Below, one piece after another: positions 33,974-42,545 of a DNA stretch of 64,000 nt (the stretch's first letter is position 1; every line of letters starts with the position of its first letter). The DNA is from Tenacibaculum finnmarkense genomovar ulcerans (lineage in GTDB: Bacteria; Bacteroidota; Bacteroidia; Flavobacteriales; Flavobacteriaceae), in contig NZ_OENE01000048.1 in the NCBI RefSeq assembly GCF_900239495.1, forward strand, positions 36,873 to 100,872, given 5' to 3'. The notes under the pieces are model-generated. The model ran no database searches, was not told the DNA's origin, and was given only the letters and a program-made list of their open reading frames with translations. The translations under genes were made by a program, and so were the position numbers.

Positions 33974-33997
33974 TAGCTCTAAAAATGAAGCCGATAC

Positions 33998-35326
33998 ATG
34001 TTTAATAATTTAAGTGAAAAGTTAGATAAAGCGTTACATACGCTTAAAGGACACGGAAAGATTACAGAAGTTAACGTTGCCGAAACACTAAAAGAAGTTC
34101 GTAGAGCTTTATTAGATGCCGATGTTAATTTTAAAATCGCCAAAGAATTTACTAAAAGAGTACAGCAAAAAGCCATAGGACAAGACGTATTAACTACGTT
34201 AAACCCAGGGCAATTAATGGTTAAATTAGTTAAAGATGAATTAACCGATTTAATGGGTGGTGACACTGTTGGTATTAATTTAGGAGGTTCAATGAGCGTT
34301 ATCCTAATGTCTGGTTTACAAGGATCTGGTAAAACTACTTTTTCAGGTAAATTAGCAAACTTCTTAAAAACTAAAAAGTCGAAAGAAGTATTATTAGTAG
34401 GTTGTGATGTGTATCGTCCTGCCGCTATTAATCAGTTACAAGTTGTTGGTGAGCAAATTGGTGTTGAAGTTTATGCCGAGGTTGACAATAAAAACCCGAT
34501 TGAAATTTCTCAAAATGCTATTAAGCATGCAAAAGCAACGGGGAAAAATGTCGTAATTATTGATACCGCTGGTCGTTTGGCTGTTGATACAGAAATGATG
34601 GATGAAATTTCAAACATTCATAAAGCTGTTAATCCGCAGGAAACGTTATTTGTAGTAGATTCAATGACAGGGCAAGATGCTGTAAACACCGCAAAAGCCT
34701 TTAACGATATTTTAAATTTTGATGGTGTTGTACTAACAAAATTAGACGGTGATACTCGTGGTGGAGCTGCATTATCGATTAAATCAGTCGTAAATAAACC
34801 GATTAAGTTTATTGGTACTGGTGAAAAGATGGATGCTATTGATATTTTTCACCCCGATCGTATGGCAGATCGTATTTTAGGAATGGGAGATGTTATCTCA
34901 TTAGTAGAACGTGCCCAAGAGCAATACGATGAAGATGAAGCTAGAAAACTTCAGAAAAAAATTGCAAAAGATCAATTTGGTTTTGATGACTTTTTAAGTC
35001 AAATTCAACAAATCAAAAAGATGGGTAGCATGAAAGATTTAGTTGGAATGATTCCTGGGGCGGGTAAAGCCTTAAAAGATGTCGATATTGATGAAGGCGC
35101 TTTTACAGGGATTGAAGCAATTATTCAATCAATGACTCCGCTAGAAAGAAGTACACCTTCGACTATTAATGCGAGTCGTAAAAAACGAATTGCAAAAGGT
35201 TCTGGAACATCAATTCAAGAAATAAACCAATTGATGAAGCAGTTTAACCAAATGAGCAAAATGATGAAAATGATGCAAGGTGGTGGCGGAAAAAAGATGA
35301 TGCAAATGATGCAAAACATGAAATAA
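33998..35326 (+). CDS. ffh: Signal recognition particle protein Ffh (SRP54)
   Basis: A 442-residue GTPase that binds 4.5S RNA and signal sequences and delivers nascent chains to FtsY and SecYEG. The N domain covers about residues 1-90; the G domain has SGLQGSGKTTFSGKLA (G1), DTAGRLAVD (G3) and TKLDGDTRGG (G4). The M domain from about 300 is Met-rich and ends with MMKMMQ, GGGG and MMQMMQ runs. Length is normal. It is followed by a strong terminator before folD. Confidence 0.97.
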   Translation: MFNNLSEKLDKALHTLKGHGKITEVNVAETLKEVRRALLDADVNFKIAKEFTKRVQQKAIGQDVLTTLNPGQLMVKLVKDELTDLMGGDTVGINLGGSMSVILMSGLQGSGKTTFSGKLANFLKTKKSKEVLLVGCDVYRPAAINQLQVVGEQIGVEVYAEVDNKNPIEISQNAIKHAKATGKNVVIIDTAGRLAVDTEMMDEISNIHKAVNPQETLFVVDSMTGQDAVNTAKAFNDILNFDGVVLTKLDGDTRGGAALSIKSVVNKPIKFIGTGEKMDAIDIFHPDRMADRILGMGDVISLVERAQEQYDEDEARKLQKKIAKDQFGFDDFLSQIQQIKKMGSMKDLVGMIPGAGKALKDVDIDEGAFTGIEAIIQSMTPLERSTPSTINASRKKRIAKGSGTSIQEINQLMKQFNQMSKMMKMMQGGGGKKMMQMMQNMK

Positions 35327-35343
35327 TTAAAATACAATATATT

Positions 35344-35371
35344 AAAAAGAGAAGCCGTGGCTTCTCTTTTT
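35344..35371 (+). terminator. Intrinsic terminator of ffh
   Basis: Perfect 13-bp stem AAAAAGAGAAGCC/GGCTTCTCTTTTT around GT, ending in a T-run, 17 bases after the ffh stop. Confidence 0.93.
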
Positions 35372-35407
35372 ATTTAGATATAATTATTAACAACAACACT
35401 CTACAAA

Positions 35408-36283
35408 ATGATTTTACTAGACGGTAAGAAAACATCAGCAGATATTAAAGAAGAAATTGCTATTGATGTATTAGATTTAAAAAATCAGGATAAAAAAACC
35501 CCTCATTTAGCTGCTATTATAGTTGGTAACGATGGCGCAAGTTTAACCTACGTTAATGCAAAAGTAAAAGCCTGTGATCGTGTCGGTTTTGAATCTTCTT
35601 TAATTCGATTATCAGAAGATATCACAGAAGAAGAATTATTAAATGAAATTGCTATTTTAAACATTGATAATGATATTGATGGTTTTATAGTGCAATTACC
35701 ACTACCCGATCATATTAATGAACAAAAAGTATTGATGGCAATAAACCCCGACAAAGATGTGGATGGTTTTCATCCAACGAATGTTGGTAAAATGGCATTA
35801 AATTTACCTACTTTTATTTCAGCAACTCCTTTTGGAATTTTAGAATTATTAGACCGCTATAAGGTAGAAACTTCTGGTAAAAACGTCGTAGTTATTGGGC
35901 GTAGTCATATTGTTGGTAGCCCAATGAGTATTTTATTATCTCAAAAAAGAAGCGTTGGAAACGCGACTGTTACTTTAACACATAGTAGAACTAAAAATTT
36001 AAAAGAAATTACCTTACAGGCTGATATTATTATTGCTGCTTTAGGAATTCCTGAATTTTTAAAGGCTGATATGGTAAAGGAAAATGTAACGGTAATTGAT
36101 GTAGGAATTACCCGTGTTGCCGATTCGTCTAAAAAGAACGGTTTCCGCTTGGTTGGTGATGTTGCTTTTGATGAAGTTTCAAAAAAATCAGCATTTATAA
36201 CGCCTGTTCCTGGCGGTGTTGGTCCTATGACTATTGCAATGTTATTAAAAAACACCTTGTTAGCTTGCCATAGAAATTCATAA
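35408..36283 (+). CDS. folD: Bifunctional methylenetetrahydrofolate dehydrogenase/cyclohydrolase
   Basis: A 291-residue enzyme converting 5,10-methylene-THF to 10-formyl-THF via methenyl-THF, supplying purine and formyl-Met synthesis. The family motifs [13 protein letters not shown] (with the catalytic Lys and Tyr region), [18 protein letters not shown] and the NADP-site [12 protein letters not shown] are all present; the tail [15 protein letters not shown] is canonical. Start ATG 35408. It stands between two terminators and is likely transcribed alone. Confidence 0.97.
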   Translation: MILLDGKKTSADIKEEIAIDVLDLKNQDKKTPHLAAIIVGNDGASLTYVNAKVKACDRVGFESSLIRLSEDITEEELLNEIAILNIDNDIDGFIVQLPLPDHINEQKVLMAINPDKDVDGFHPTNVGKMALNLPTFISATPFGILELLDRYKVETSGKNVVVIGRSHIVGSPMSILLSQKRSVGNATVTLTHSRTKNLKEITLQADIIIAALGIPEFLKADMVKENVTVIDVGITRVADSSKKNGFRLVGDVAFDEVSKKSAFITPVPGGVGPMTIAMLLKNTLLACHRNS

Positions 36284-36332
36284 TAAAATTATAAAAAATA
36301 GTGTTTTTTTAAACTATTTTTTGATATATAAT

Positions 36333-36364
36333 AAAATCCCGCTTATTTACTAAGCGGGATTTTT
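36333..36364 (+). terminator. Intrinsic terminator of folD
   Basis: Stem AAAATCCCGCTTA/TAAGCGGGATTTT with a 5-base loop and T-run, about 50 bases after folD. Confidence 0.92.
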
Positions 36365-36375
36365 ATTTATAATTT

Positions 36376-36477
36376 AGAGCCTGTTTAAATTTCATTTGAA
36401 AAAAAATATGACATAAAAATAAGAAATCGCATACGTCAACCTGAATTTAGTCTTTATTTAATTTTTAAACAGGCTCT
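36376..36477. repeat. 102-bp MITE-like element with perfect 14-bp terminal inverted repeats
   Basis: AGAGCCTGTTTAAA at 36376-36389 and TTTAAACAGGCTCT at 36464-36477 are perfect reverse complements. The inside matches 7649-7727 in several blocks (ATAAGAAATCG, GTCAACCTGAATTTAG), and a half-match to one end (TTAAACAGGCT) occurs near 39705. No ORF. Flanking target duplications could not be decided by eye. Confidence 0.75.
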
Positions 36478-36486
36478 TATAATTTA

Positions 36487-37194
36487 TTAAAAAAAACTAT
36501 TTAACCCTTTTCCTGTAGGTAAATCTATTGGTTCTTTATCTTTTTGAAACAAACGTGCCGATAAAGTTCCTTTTAAAACAATTTCATCTCCTGTTACCGC
36601 TAACCAACTTCCTTCACGCAATCCTAAAACGGGTGTTTCATTAAAAACATGGTATTCTTTGATACGAGTTTCACGAGTCTCACCCATATGAGTTGAGTTT
36701 TTTATAGGATCTAAATAATGCGCGTTAATATTAAAAGGAATCAAATTTAAGGTGTTAAAACTCGGCGGATATACAATAGGCATATCGTTGGTATTCATCA
36801 TCGTTACGCCACAAATATTACTTCCTGCACTGGTTCCTAAATAAGCTGTTCCGTTTTCTACAACATTTTTTAAAGTGTCAATTATATCATTTTTATATAA
36901 TTGATTTACCAATTCAAAAGTGTTTCCGCCTCCTGTAAAAATTCCTTTTGCTACTTTTAAAGCTTCCTTCGGATTTTCAAATTCATGGATTCCTTTTACT
37001 TTTTTATCAAGCTTTGCAAAATATTTTTTGGCAATATCGGTATATTGGTCATAGGTAATTCCACCAGGGCGTGCGTAGGGAATAAATAAAATAGTGTCGG
37101 TATCTTTAAATAAATTAATCAGTGTTGCGGTTATATATTCTAAATATCCACTTGCGTGAACAGTCGATGTACTTGCTATTATCATGTTTTTCAT
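36487..37194 (-). CDS. pepE: Dipeptidase E (alpha-aspartyl dipeptidase)
   Basis: A 235-residue cytosolic serine peptidase of family S51 that splits Asp-X dipeptides. The nucleophile Ser122 lies in YLGTSAGSN; FTGGGNTFELVN precedes it as in E. coli PepE (229 residues), and NAHYLDP supplies the downstream His region. Length is close to the family norm. It starts at ATG 37194, divergent from the CarboxypepD_reg-like gene at 37322. A MITE-like element directly follows the stop codon. Confidence 0.93.
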   Translation of the reverse strand: MKNMIIASTSTVHASGYLEYITATLINLFKDTDTILFIPYARPGGITYDQYTDIAKKYFAKLDKKVKGIHEFENPKEALKVAKGIFTGGGNTFELVNQLYKNDIIDTLKNVVENGTAYLGTSAGSNICGVTMMNTNDMPIVYPPSFNTLNLIPFNINAHYLDPIKNSTHMGETRETRIKEYHVFNETPVLGLREGSWLAVTGDEIVLKGTLSARLFQKDKEPIDLPTGKGLNSFF

Positions 37195-37321
37195 AGGTCA
37201 AATTAACAAAAATTTACCATAGCATTACAACATTTTTAAGACAATTAGGTGGTTTATTTGTAACATGAAGTGCTTTTGACGATTTTTAAAAATAAAAATA
37301 ACCAGTGTTCAAAAAAAATAT

Positions 37322-38155
37322 ATGAAAAAAAAATACCTGTTAATTTTATTCCTTTTTAGTGTTATTAAAGTTACTATCTCTCAAGAAAAGCAAAAAACAG
37401 TTCGAAAATTTTTATACGGAAACCTTAAAGATACTATTGGAAACCTATATAATGCGCACATCATCAATTTAACGACAAAACAAGGAACTTTTACCAACCA
37501 ATCTGGTGAGTTTAGAATTTTAGCAAGCGTAAATGATTCTTTAAAAATATCGTTTGTTGGTTATAAATCAATCCGTATTAAAGTGAGCGCAAATCATTTT
37601 GGGATTCAAAAAAACAGCTTTATTTTAAGTAAAGAAACTTTTGAACTAGACGAAGTTACCTTAAAAAAGCATCAATTAAAAGGGCGTTTATTCAGCGATT
37701 TAAAAGAAGTTCCTACAAATTTTGGGGCGATAAAATCAAAAAAAGCAGTAGATTTTTCAATGATTGATTTTAACCAAATTGTTATTTCAAAAATTGATGC
37801 AACAGCGCGTATCAAAGCGCCCGACATGAGAAAGCAAGTTGATCCTACAGCAAGGTTTGAAGGTGTTTCTATCAAATCTGGAGCAGGAATTGACCAATAT
37901 GCCGCCGAAAAAAGAAGGCTTCGAAAAGAAATTCAATTTAAAGAGAACTTTCCTAAAATATTGCTATCGGAATTTGGTGAAAAATTCTTTTTTATCGAGT
38001 TGAAAATCCCCAAAGAAAAATACCATCACTTTTTAAATTATTGCAATTATTTAGGTATTGAAGAATTATACAAAAAAGGCAGGGTTTTAGAAATGCTTAA
38101 AATACTTCAACAACAAAGTGAAAATTATTTAAAAATTATAAATTCAGTAGAATGA
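37322..38155 (+). CDS. Exported CarboxypepD_reg-like domain protein, first tandem copy
   Basis: A 277-residue secreted protein. After the signal peptide (to about residue 20, ending ISQ), residues about 28-120 form a carboxypeptidase-regulatory-like beta sandwich: KFLYGNLKDTIGNLYNAHII, then NDSLKISFVGYKSIRIKV. This domain is common in flavobacterial envelope proteins, also as a TonB-receptor leader. The C-terminal half is helical, charged and not recognised. The next gene is a paralogue with the same first 120 residues; their ends overlap by four bases (ATGA), indicating one operon. Confidence 0.85.
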   Translation: MKKKYLLILFLFSVIKVTISQEKQKTVRKFLYGNLKDTIGNLYNAHIINLTTKQGTFTNQSGEFRILASVNDSLKISFVGYKSIRIKVSANHFGIQKNSFILSKETFELDEVTLKKHQLKGRLFSDLKEVPTNFGAIKSKKAVDFSMIDFNQIVISKIDATARIKAPDMRKQVDPTARFEGVSIKSGAGIDQYAAEKRRLRKEIQFKENFPKILLSEFGEKFFFIELKIPKEKYHHFLNYCNYLGIEELYKKGRVLEMLKILQQQSENYLKIINSVE

Positions 38156-38964
38156 AAAAAATAGTTTATATCTTGTTTTTAGTACTTTTTTGTTTAAAAA
38201 TACAGGCGCAAAAACAACAAATACCTCGAAAATTTTTATACGGAAGCGTGAACGATAAAATTGCCGCTATTTATAATGCGCACATCATCAACTTAACCAC
38301 AAAACAAGGAACTTTTAGCAATCAAGCGGGGGAGTTTAGAATTTTAGCTAAAGTAAATGATTCTTTAAAAATATCGTTTGTTGGTTATAAATCAATCCGT
38401 ATTAAAGTGAACACAAATCATTTCGGGATTCAAAAAAACAGCTTTAAACTACATAAACAAGCCTATGAATTAGATGAAATAACCCTTAAAAAAAATGATT
38501 TGCTAGGCTTTTTATCCTCCGATATAAAAAATATAAAAACAACAGCTCAAATAAATGCGACAACATTAAACCTGCCTTATGCAGGCTCTAAACAACTAAC
38601 ACCTGCCGAAAGAACACTGCAAACCGCTATGGGAGGAAGTAAGCCTTTTACCTTTGGTTTGGCGAATGTAATTTCGTTAGACTACATTATAAACAGCGCT
38701 TCTGGAAGGATAAAAAAGCTTAAAAAACTAAAAGCCATCGAAAGTTTAGAAGTAAAAGTACACAAGATAAAAAACAGTTATTCGGCGGCTATTGTGCAAG
38801 AATACAAGATAAAAAAAGCAGACATTTATAAATTTATTTATTATTGTACTTCGGATGAAAAATTTGAAGAAACCTATCACGCTGGCGAAATAAATATGAT
38901 TTTATTTTTAAAAAAGAAGGCCGAAAAATTCAAAAAATTAAACTTAAACGATTACAAAGAGTAA
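38152..38964 (+). CDS. Exported CarboxypepD_reg-like domain protein, second tandem copy
   Basis: A 270-residue paralogue of the preceding gene. Signal peptide to about residue 19 (ending IQA), then a beta-sandwich domain almost identical to the first copy (YNAHIINLTTKQGTF, FVGYKSIRIKV). From about residue 125 the two diverge completely: here come a proline/alanine-poor linker and a charged helical end. That contrast points to tandem duplication followed by conversion or strong constraint on the N-terminal domain. A DUF6702 gene starts 62 bases later. Confidence 0.85.
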   Translation: MKKIVYILFLVLFCLKIQAQKQQIPRKFLYGSVNDKIAAIYNAHIINLTTKQGTFSNQAGEFRILAKVNDSLKISFVGYKSIRIKVNTNHFGIQKNSFKLHKQAYELDEITLKKNDLLGFLSSDIKNIKTTAQINATTLNLPYAGSKQLTPAERTLQTAMGGSKPFTFGLANVISLDYIINSASGRIKKLKKLKAIESLEVKVHKIKNSYSAAIVQEYKIKKADIYKFIYYCTSDEKFEETYHAGEINMILFLKKKAEKFKKLNLNDYKE

Positions 38965-39026
38965 AAAAGAGTAATTTGGCGCATTTATCAGTATAAAAAC
39001 ATCAAAAAATAAACTTAAAAAGATAC

Positions 39027-39530
39027 ATGAATAAAAATATCATAAAAATAAGCCTACTTTTTTTTATCCTTCCACTACTCGCTTTTAGCCTTCATAAATA
39101 CTATATTTCATTAACTGAAATTAGCTATCAAGAAGAAACAAAATCAGTACAAATGATTATGAATGTTTTTATGGACGACATAGAAACAGCCATAAATAAA
39201 GAGTATAATGTCGATTTACAATTAACATCAAACAAAGAATTGAAAAATGTTGACTCACTTTTTGTTAAGTATTTAGAAAAAAATTTTAAGATTAAAATTA
39301 ACCAAAAACAGGTTGCTTATCATTTTATTGGTAAAGAATACGATGGCGATATTATCTATTTTTATTTGGAAATAGAAAACATAGCAAGCCTAAAAACCAT
39401 TGAAATAGAAAATAACATGTTAATTAAGTACTTTGCTGAACAACAAAATTTAGTAAAAGCTTCTGTAAAAAAAGAACGTAAAAGTTTATTTTTAGATAAA
39501 AAAAACAATACAGGATTGTTGAAATTTTAA
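39027..39530 (+). CDS. DUF6702 family exported protein
   Basis: A 167-residue exported protein with a signal peptide (to about residue 21, LLAFSLH). HKYYISLTEISYQEETKSVQ, the FMDDIETAI block, FIGKEYDGDIIYFYLEIE and a C-terminal GLLKF match the flavobacterial DUF6702 family. Its function is unknown. In flavobacteria such genes often sit next to an M1-family peptidase, as here, so an envelope role shared with that peptidase is a reasonable guess. A tandem repeat and a terminator separate the two. Confidence 0.85.
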   Translation: MNKNIIKISLLFFILPLLAFSLHKYYISLTEISYQEETKSVQMIMNVFMDDIETAINKEYNVDLQLTSNKELKNVDSLFVKYLEKNFKIKINQKQVAYHFIGKEYDGDIIYFYLEIENIASLKTIEIENNMLIKYFAEQQNLVKASVKKERKSLFLDKKNNTGLLKF

Positions 39531-39611
39531 GGTTATTTTTATTAAAATACTCAAAACTATCTACTTACCTTTTTATCACTTGATTTTAATAATCTAACTA
39601 TTTTCTACAGA

Positions 39612-39659
39612 TAAAAAACAAATAATCATCTTTTATAAAAAACAAATAATCATCTTTTA
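39612..39659. repeat. Two perfect tandem copies of a 24-bp unit
   Basis: Units at 39612-39635 and 39636-39659 are identical (TAAAAAACAAATAATCATCT plus TTTA). They lie between the DUF6702 gene and its terminator and look like a recent slippage event. Confidence 0.9.
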
Positions 39660-39660
39660 T

Positions 39661-39695
39661 AAAAAAGCGATGCTCTTAAAAGTATCGCTTTTTTT
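39661..39695 (+). terminator. Intrinsic terminator after the DUF6702 gene
   Basis: Stem AAAAAAGCGATGCT/AGTATCGCTTTTTT with one G-U pair and a 6-base loop, followed by T residues. Confidence 0.85.
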
Positions 39696-39802
39696 ATACA
39701 AATTAAACAGGCTATAAAAGGTTTGTTAAAGTTTTAAAACAAATTTTTCTACTACTCAAATTTCAGTAACTTACCACGATATTTTAAAATTAAAAAAAGA
39801 AA

Positions 39803-42028
39803 ATGAGAAAATATTCTACACTACTATTTTCAGCTCTTTTTGTATCTGCATCACTATTTGCACAAACAACAAATAAAGAGCCTCAAAAAGGTCATATTGA
39901 TCAGAACAAATTTCGTCAATTAAAAAATGTGTTGGCTACACCAAACGACCAACACACAGCATCAGGAGCGCCTGGACATCAATATACTCAGCAAAAAGTT
40001 GACTATGTAATGAACTTACATTTAGACGAAGCTGCTAATAAATTATATGGTGACCAAACAATTACCTACCATAACAATTCTAAAGATAATTTAGACTATT
40101 TATGGGTGCAGTTAGATCAAAATATGCGTGCTCCAGATTCTAAAAGCCCGCTTGCGGAGTCTAAAAAAGCGAGTATTTTTCAAACTCCTGAAAAATTTGT
40201 AGCAAAAAACTTAGGGATTTCTAAAGATTTTGGATTCAAAATAGAAGAAGTAAAAAATGAAAATGGAAATGATTTATCATATACCATTAATCGCACAATG
40301 ATGCGTATTAATTTACCAAAAGCATTAAAATCGGGCGAAATTTTTAGTTTTAAAATAAAATGGAACTACCTAATTAATAATTCTGTTGATGACGGTGGGC
40401 GTTCTGGTTTTGAATTATTTCCTGACGGAAACAAAAACTATACTATTGCGCAGTTTTTCCCTCGTTTAGCTGTTTATGACAACGTTGAAGGTTGGCAAAA
40501 CATGCAATTTTGGGGACGTAGTGAATGGGCATTAGAATTTGGCGATTACGACGTTAAATTAACCGTTCCTGCCGATCATATTGTAGATGCTACTGGTCAA
40601 TTACAAAATGAAAAAGAGGTGCTAACCAAAGAACAACGTAAGCGTTTTGCAAAGGCTAGAAAATCGTACAAAAACCCTGTTTTTATTGTTACCCAAAAAG
40701 AAGCAGAAGCAAACGAAAAAGGAAGATCTACCAAAACCAAAACATGGCACTTTAAGGCAAATAACGTACGTGATTACGCTTTTGCATCTTCAAGAAAATA
40801 TATTTGGGATGCCATGGCTGTAAAAATAAATGGTAAAAATATTATGGCGGTTTCTTTGTATCCAAAAGAAGGAAACCCTTTATGGGAGCAACATTCAACA
40901 AGGGTTGTGGCCAATACTTTAGAAGAATATTCTAAAATGACTTTTGATTATCCGTATTCAAAAGCAATTTCTGTTCATGCAAAAAAACAAGGAATGGAAT
41001 ACCCGATGATTTGTTTTAACTACGGACGTCCTAATGCCGACGGAACCTATTCTGATAGGGTTAAAAACGGAATGATTGGTGTTATTACACACGAAGTTGG
41101 GCATAACTTTTTCCCGATGATTGTAAATTCTGATGAGCGTCAATGGACTTGGATGGACGAAGGTTTAAATTCTTTTGTTGAAACCTTAGCAGAATTAGAC
41201 TACGACCCAAACTTCAATACGGGTAATTTACCCAAAGATATTGTGCGTTATATGAGTTTAGATCAAAACAGATTATCGCCAATTATGTCGCAGGGTGATT
41301 ACGTAAAAAACTTCGGACCAAATGCTTATACAAAGCCTGCCGCTGGTTTATATATGTTACGTCATACCATTATGGGACCTGAATTATTTGATTATGCTTT
41401 TAGAACCTATGCTAAAAGATGGATGTTTAAACACCCTACTCCTGCTGATTTCTTTAGAACTATGGAAGACGCATCTGGTATGGATTTAGACTGGTTTTGG
41501 AGAGGTTGGTTTTATTCAACAGATTATACTGATATTGCAATAAAAGAAGTAAAATCGTTATTTTTATCGAATAAACCAAACGAAAAAACGAAAAAACTAC
41601 AAGAAAAATATCCTTCTTACTTTGCTGGTTTAGGTAAATTAGTTTTTTTAACAACCGATAAAAAAGCTGCAAATTCATCGGAAGTAGAAAACTATATTAA
41701 TAGTTTACCTGCCGATAAAAAAGCACGTTTAAAAGCATTACCAAAGTATATGTATCAGGTTGAATTTGAAAAGCCAGGAGGTTTACCAATGCCAATTATT
41801 ATCGAATTAACATACGCTGATGGCAGTAAAAAGAGAGAAACTTTTCCTGCTCAAATTTGGATGAATAATGATCAAAAAGCATTCCGTGTTTTTTCTTCGG
41901 ATAAAGAAATAAAAAGCTTTGTAATAGATCCTGATTTAGAAACTGCTGATATTGACACTACAAATAACAGCTGGCCTAAGAAAAAAACAAGTAAATTTAA
42001 CCGCTTTAAAAATAAGGCGAAAAAATAA
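39803..42028 (+). CDS. M1-family metallopeptidase, exported
   Basis: A 741-residue zinc aminopeptidase-like protein with a signal peptide (ending LFAQ, about residue 20). The catalytic motif is complete: HEVGH, then 18 residues, then Glu in MDEGLNSF. The substrate-binding motif normally GAMEN appears as QGMEYP. An N-terminal beta domain binds ahead of the catalytic core, and a lysine-rich tail ends the protein. It likely trims peptides in the periplasm or outside. It has its own promoter region after the DUF6702 terminator and ends at a bidirectional terminator. Confidence 0.94.
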   Translation: MRKYSTLLFSALFVSASLFAQTTNKEPQKGHIDQNKFRQLKNVLATPNDQHTASGAPGHQYTQQKVDYVMNLHLDEAANKLYGDQTITYHNNSKDNLDYLWVQLDQNMRAPDSKSPLAESKKASIFQTPEKFVAKNLGISKDFGFKIEEVKNENGNDLSYTINRTMMRINLPKALKSGEIFSFKIKWNYLINNSVDDGGRSGFELFPDGNKNYTIAQFFPRLAVYDNVEGWQNMQFWGRSEWALEFGDYDVKLTVPADHIVDATGQLQNEKEVLTKEQRKRFAKARKSYKNPVFIVTQKEAEANEKGRSTKTKTWHFKANNVRDYAFASSRKYIWDAMAVKINGKNIMAVSLYPKEGNPLWEQHSTRVVANTLEEYSKMTFDYPYSKAISVHAKKQGMEYPMICFNYGRPNADGTYSDRVKNGMIGVITHEVGHNFFPMIVNSDERQWTWMDEGLNSFVETLAELDYDPNFNTGNLPKDIVRYMSLDQNRLSPIMSQGDYVKNFGPNAYTKPAAGLYMLRHTIMGPELFDYAFRTYAKRWMFKHPTPADFFRTMEDASGMDLDWFWRGWFYSTDYTDIAIKEVKSLFLSNKPNEKTKKLQEKYPSYFAGLGKLVFLTTDKKAANSSEVENYINSLPADKKARLKALPKYMYQVEFEKPGGLPMPIIIELTYADGSKKRETFPAQIWMNNDQKAFRVFSSDKEIKSFVIDPDLETADIDTTNNSWPKKKTSKFNRFKNKAKK

Positions 42029-42060
42029 TTTTGATATTTTTTCAAACATTAAAAACAACA

Positions 42061-42087
42061 AAAAACCCGCTTTAAAAGCGGGTTTTT
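42061..42087. terminator. Bidirectional terminator
   Basis: AAAAACCCGCTTT/AAAGCGGGTTTTT lies between the convergent M1 peptidase and SnoaL-like genes. Confidence 0.92.
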
Positions 42088-42109
42088 AATTTTATAAATA
42101 GCTAATTTA

Positions 42110-42544
42110 TTAACAAGAAGTATCTGCTATAATTTTCCATTGATTTTTTATCTTCTTAAAAATAATCATAAAAACACCCTTGGCATTCCCTACTTTTCGG
42201 GTTAAATGGTATTCGCCCATTACAAAATAAGAGCCATTGGTTATTTTTGAAATATCATTTACTTTAAATTTTAAAACTCCTGAATGCGCTTTTGTTGGAT
42301 AGCCTTTTTTATAGTTCGATAGGGTTTTGTTCCATCCATAGGTAAGCCCGTTGCTTCCGTAAAATTTTAGAGAATCGCTTTTCCAATAGCCTTGCATATA
42401 GCCTTCTAAATTATGGTTTGACCAAGCGGTTTCTTGGGCTTTCATAACGGCTAAAATTTCTTTCTTTGCTTCTTTTTCTGACACTTCCTTTTGACAAGAG
42501 AAACTAATTAATAATAACAGTGTTGCTATAAATACTTTTTTCAT
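42110..42544 (-). CDS. SnoaL/DUF4440-like lipoprotein
   Basis: A 144-residue protein starting MKKVFIATLLLLISFSCQKE, with a lipobox at the SFSC cysteine. The mature part has the NTF2-like cone fold pattern (QETAWSNHNLEGYMQGYWKSD, then strands ending in FKKIKNQWKIIADTSC) found in DUF4440/SnoaL proteins; ligand and reaction are unknown. ATG 42544 is chosen over the longer frame because of the lipoprotein signal. The upstream moxR stop lies one base away, so the genes are co-transcribed and perhaps coupled. Confidence 0.87.
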   Translation of the reverse strand: MKKVFIATLLLLISFSCQKEVSEKEAKKEILAVMKAQETAWSNHNLEGYMQGYWKSDSLKFYGSNGLTYGWNKTLSNYKKGYPTKAHSGVLKFKVNDISKITNGSYFVMGEYHLTRKVGNAKGVFMIIFKKIKNQWKIIADTSC

Positions 42545-42545
42545 C

